A stretch of DNA of 64,000 nt, taken from contig NC_017030.1 in NCBI RefSeq assembly GCF_000255295.1, forward strand, positions 7,724,328 to 7,788,327. The letters are read 5' to 3'. The notes under the pieces were generated by a model. That model did no database searches. It worked only from the letters and a program-made list of their open reading frames with translations, and was not told the DNA's origin. Source of the DNA: Corallococcus coralloides DSM 2259. GTDB taxonomy: Bacteria > Myxococcota > Myxococcia > Myxococcales > Myxococcaceae. Positions 62,920 through 64,000 of this stretch are shown piece by piece. The position numbers and the translations under genes were made by a program. How positions within the stretch are numbered: position 1 is the first letter of the stretch; the number at the start of each line of letters is the position of its first letter.

Positions 62920-64000
62920 TCAGCCTCCCGTGGAGCAGAACTGCTCGTAATCGATGAGCTCCACCTTCGCTCCCGGCGCGCACACGGGGCACTCCGGGTC
63001 CCGGCGCAGCTTGAGCTCCTGGAAGCGCGTGCCCAGCGCGTCGAAGGTGAGCAGCCGCCCCACGAGCGACTCCCCCACCCCGAGCAGCAGCTTCAGGGCC
63101 TCCGTGGCCTGGAGCATCCCGATGAGCCCGGGCAGCACGCCCAGCACGCCGGCTTCCGCGCACGACGGCGCCAGCTCCGGCGGGGGCGGCGCGGGGTAGA
63201 GGCAGCGGTAGCAGGGCCCCTGTCCGGGCAGGAAGGTGGTCACCTGCCCCTCGAAGCGGAACACGGAGCCGTGGATGTTGGGCTTGCCCATCAGCACGCA
63301 CGCGTCGTTGAGCAGGTAGCGCGTGGGGAAGTTGTCCCCGCCGTCCAGCACCAGGTCGAAGTCCGCGAGGATGCGCTCCACGTTGGCGGTGGTGAGCCGC
63401 TCCTGGAACGGCACCACCCTCACGTCCGGGTTGATGGCCTCCATGGCGGCCTTCGCGCTCTGGACCTTGGGCTGGCCCCGGCGCTCCAGGGTGTGCAGCA
63501 CCTGGCGCTGGAGGTTGCTCAGGTCCACCACGTCCGCGTCCACCACGCCCAGCGTGCCCACGCCCGCGGCGGCCAGGTACAGCGCCGCTGGGGAGCCCAG
63601 CCCGCCCGCGCCCAGGAGCAGCACCTTCGACTTCAGGAGCTTCGCCTGTCCCTCCTCCCCCACCTCCGGGAGGATGAGGTGGCGGCGGTAGCGCTCCTTC
63701 TGCTCGGCGGAGAGGACCACGGGCTTCTCCACCGGGAGGGCCGCGTCGCTCCAGCGGTTGTAGCCACCCGCGAGCGAGGACACGCGCGTGTAGCCCATCT
63801 CCCGCAGCGTGCGGGCCGCGAGCGCGCTCCGGGTGCCGCCCGCGCAGTAGAGGACGAGTTCTTCGTCGCGGTCCGCCTTCTCCTCGATGCGCAGCTCCAG
63901 GTAGCCCCGGGGGATGTGCACCGCGCCGGGGAGCCGGCCCCCCGCGTATTCGTCGGCCTCGCGCACGTCCACGAGCTTCACCTTCGAGCCCGAGCCCAGC
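62920..64000 (-). CDS. moeB: Rhodanese-MoeB/ThiF-type adenylyltransferase fusion (5' end outside window)
   Basis: E1-like sulfur-carrier activating enzyme for molybdopterin or thiamin synthesis. The coding frame is open to the right edge (..GSKVKLVDVRE), so the N-terminus is cut off. The visible N-terminal part is a rhodanese domain with active cysteine LYCAGGTRSA. The adenylyltransferase domain follows, with the nucleotide loop GAGGLGSPAALYLAAAG and the DLSNLQRQVLH segment, and zinc cysteines CYRC and CPVC. Rhodanese before the E1 domain is the reverse of eukaryotic MOCS3. Confidence 0.92.
   Translation of the reverse strand, partial: LGSGSKVKLVDVREADEYAGGRLPGAVHIPRGYLELRIEEKADRDEELVLYCAGGTRSALAARTLREMGYTRVSSLAGGYNRWSDAALPVEKPVVLSAEQKERYRRHLILPEVGEEGQAKLLKSKVLLLGAGGLGSPAALYLAAAGVGTLGVVDADVVDLSNLQRQVLHTLERRGQPKVQSAKAAMEAINPDVRVVPFQERLTTANVERILADFDLVLDGGDNFPTRYLLNDACVLMGKPNIHGSVFRFEGQVTTFLPGQGPCYRCLYPAPPPPELAPSCAEAGVLGVLPGLIGMLQATEALKLLLGVGESLVGRLLTFDALGTRFQELKLRRDPECPVCAPGAKVELIDYEQFCSTGG

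Overview
This 64 kb window is a high-GC, densely coding stretch from a myxobacterium, most likely Myxococcaceae (Corallococcus/Myxococcus type). The evidence is a Ser/Thr kinase with the HRDxSPQN catalytic loop and a PEGA tail, two stand-alone PilZ proteins, many single-domain two-component proteins, a sigma-54-type activator, gliding-bacterium-style DGG-rich low complexity, and a flagellum-related type III export locus in a lineage not known for flagella. No tRNA, rRNA, CRISPR array, insertion sequence or prophage was seen.

Layout. 1-9.7 kb: housekeeping genes, with rho (running off the left edge) divergent from ligA, then acylphosphatase and a DUF3052 protein, a large RNase E/G with a long disordered insertion and an RGG-like tail, a YihY/BrkB membrane protein and an HU/IHF protein. 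9.7-18.7 kb (minus strand): an eleven-gene type III secretion operon, reading from the promoter sctF-like, sctI, sctJ, FliG-like, sctQ, FliO-like, sctR, sctS, sctT, sctU, sctV, mostly linked by 4-base start/stop overlaps. It carries FliO- and FliG-like genes but no ATPase (SctN), stator (SctL), SctD ring or secretin (SctC). 19-28.4 kb: a PilZ protein, a response regulator and a complete MoxR/DUF58/Bat operon (moxR, DUF58, DUF4381-like, batA, batB, batC, batD, batE). 28.5-34 kb: an alpha/beta hydrolase, the DUF2157-DUF4401-GDYXXLXY trio, a sigma-54-type AAA+ regulator, and a 360-base gap full of inverted repeats.

34-41.6 kb (minus strand): a tight seven-gene envelope operon (beta-barrel protein, periplasmic protein, LpoB, COG3014 lipoprotein, ZIP transporter, methyltransferase, TRIC-type channel) and an MscS-type channel. 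41.8-47 kb (plus strand): a response regulator overlapping a tetraheme cytochrome lipoprotein, then an MltD-type lytic transglycosylase with three LysM domains and an L,D-transpeptidase. 47-59 kb (minus strand): an AAA ATPase, the PEGA kinase, a LolD-like ABC exporter cluster with two unknown membrane/lipoproteins, and a PspA stress cluster preceded by a good candidate sigma-54 promoter. 59-64 kb: a histidine kinase converging on an amidohydrolase/cytidine deaminase salvage pair, a second PilZ protein, and a rhodanese-MoeB fusion running off the right edge.

The strongest candidate for something unusual is the type III locus: it keeps the export gate and C-ring pieces and adds flagellar-like adaptor genes, but lacks the energising and outer-membrane parts in this window. 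Second-tier leads are the PspA cluster promoter, the hairpin-rich gap at 33.9-34.2 kb, and the metallophosphoesterase-like/tetraheme fusion.
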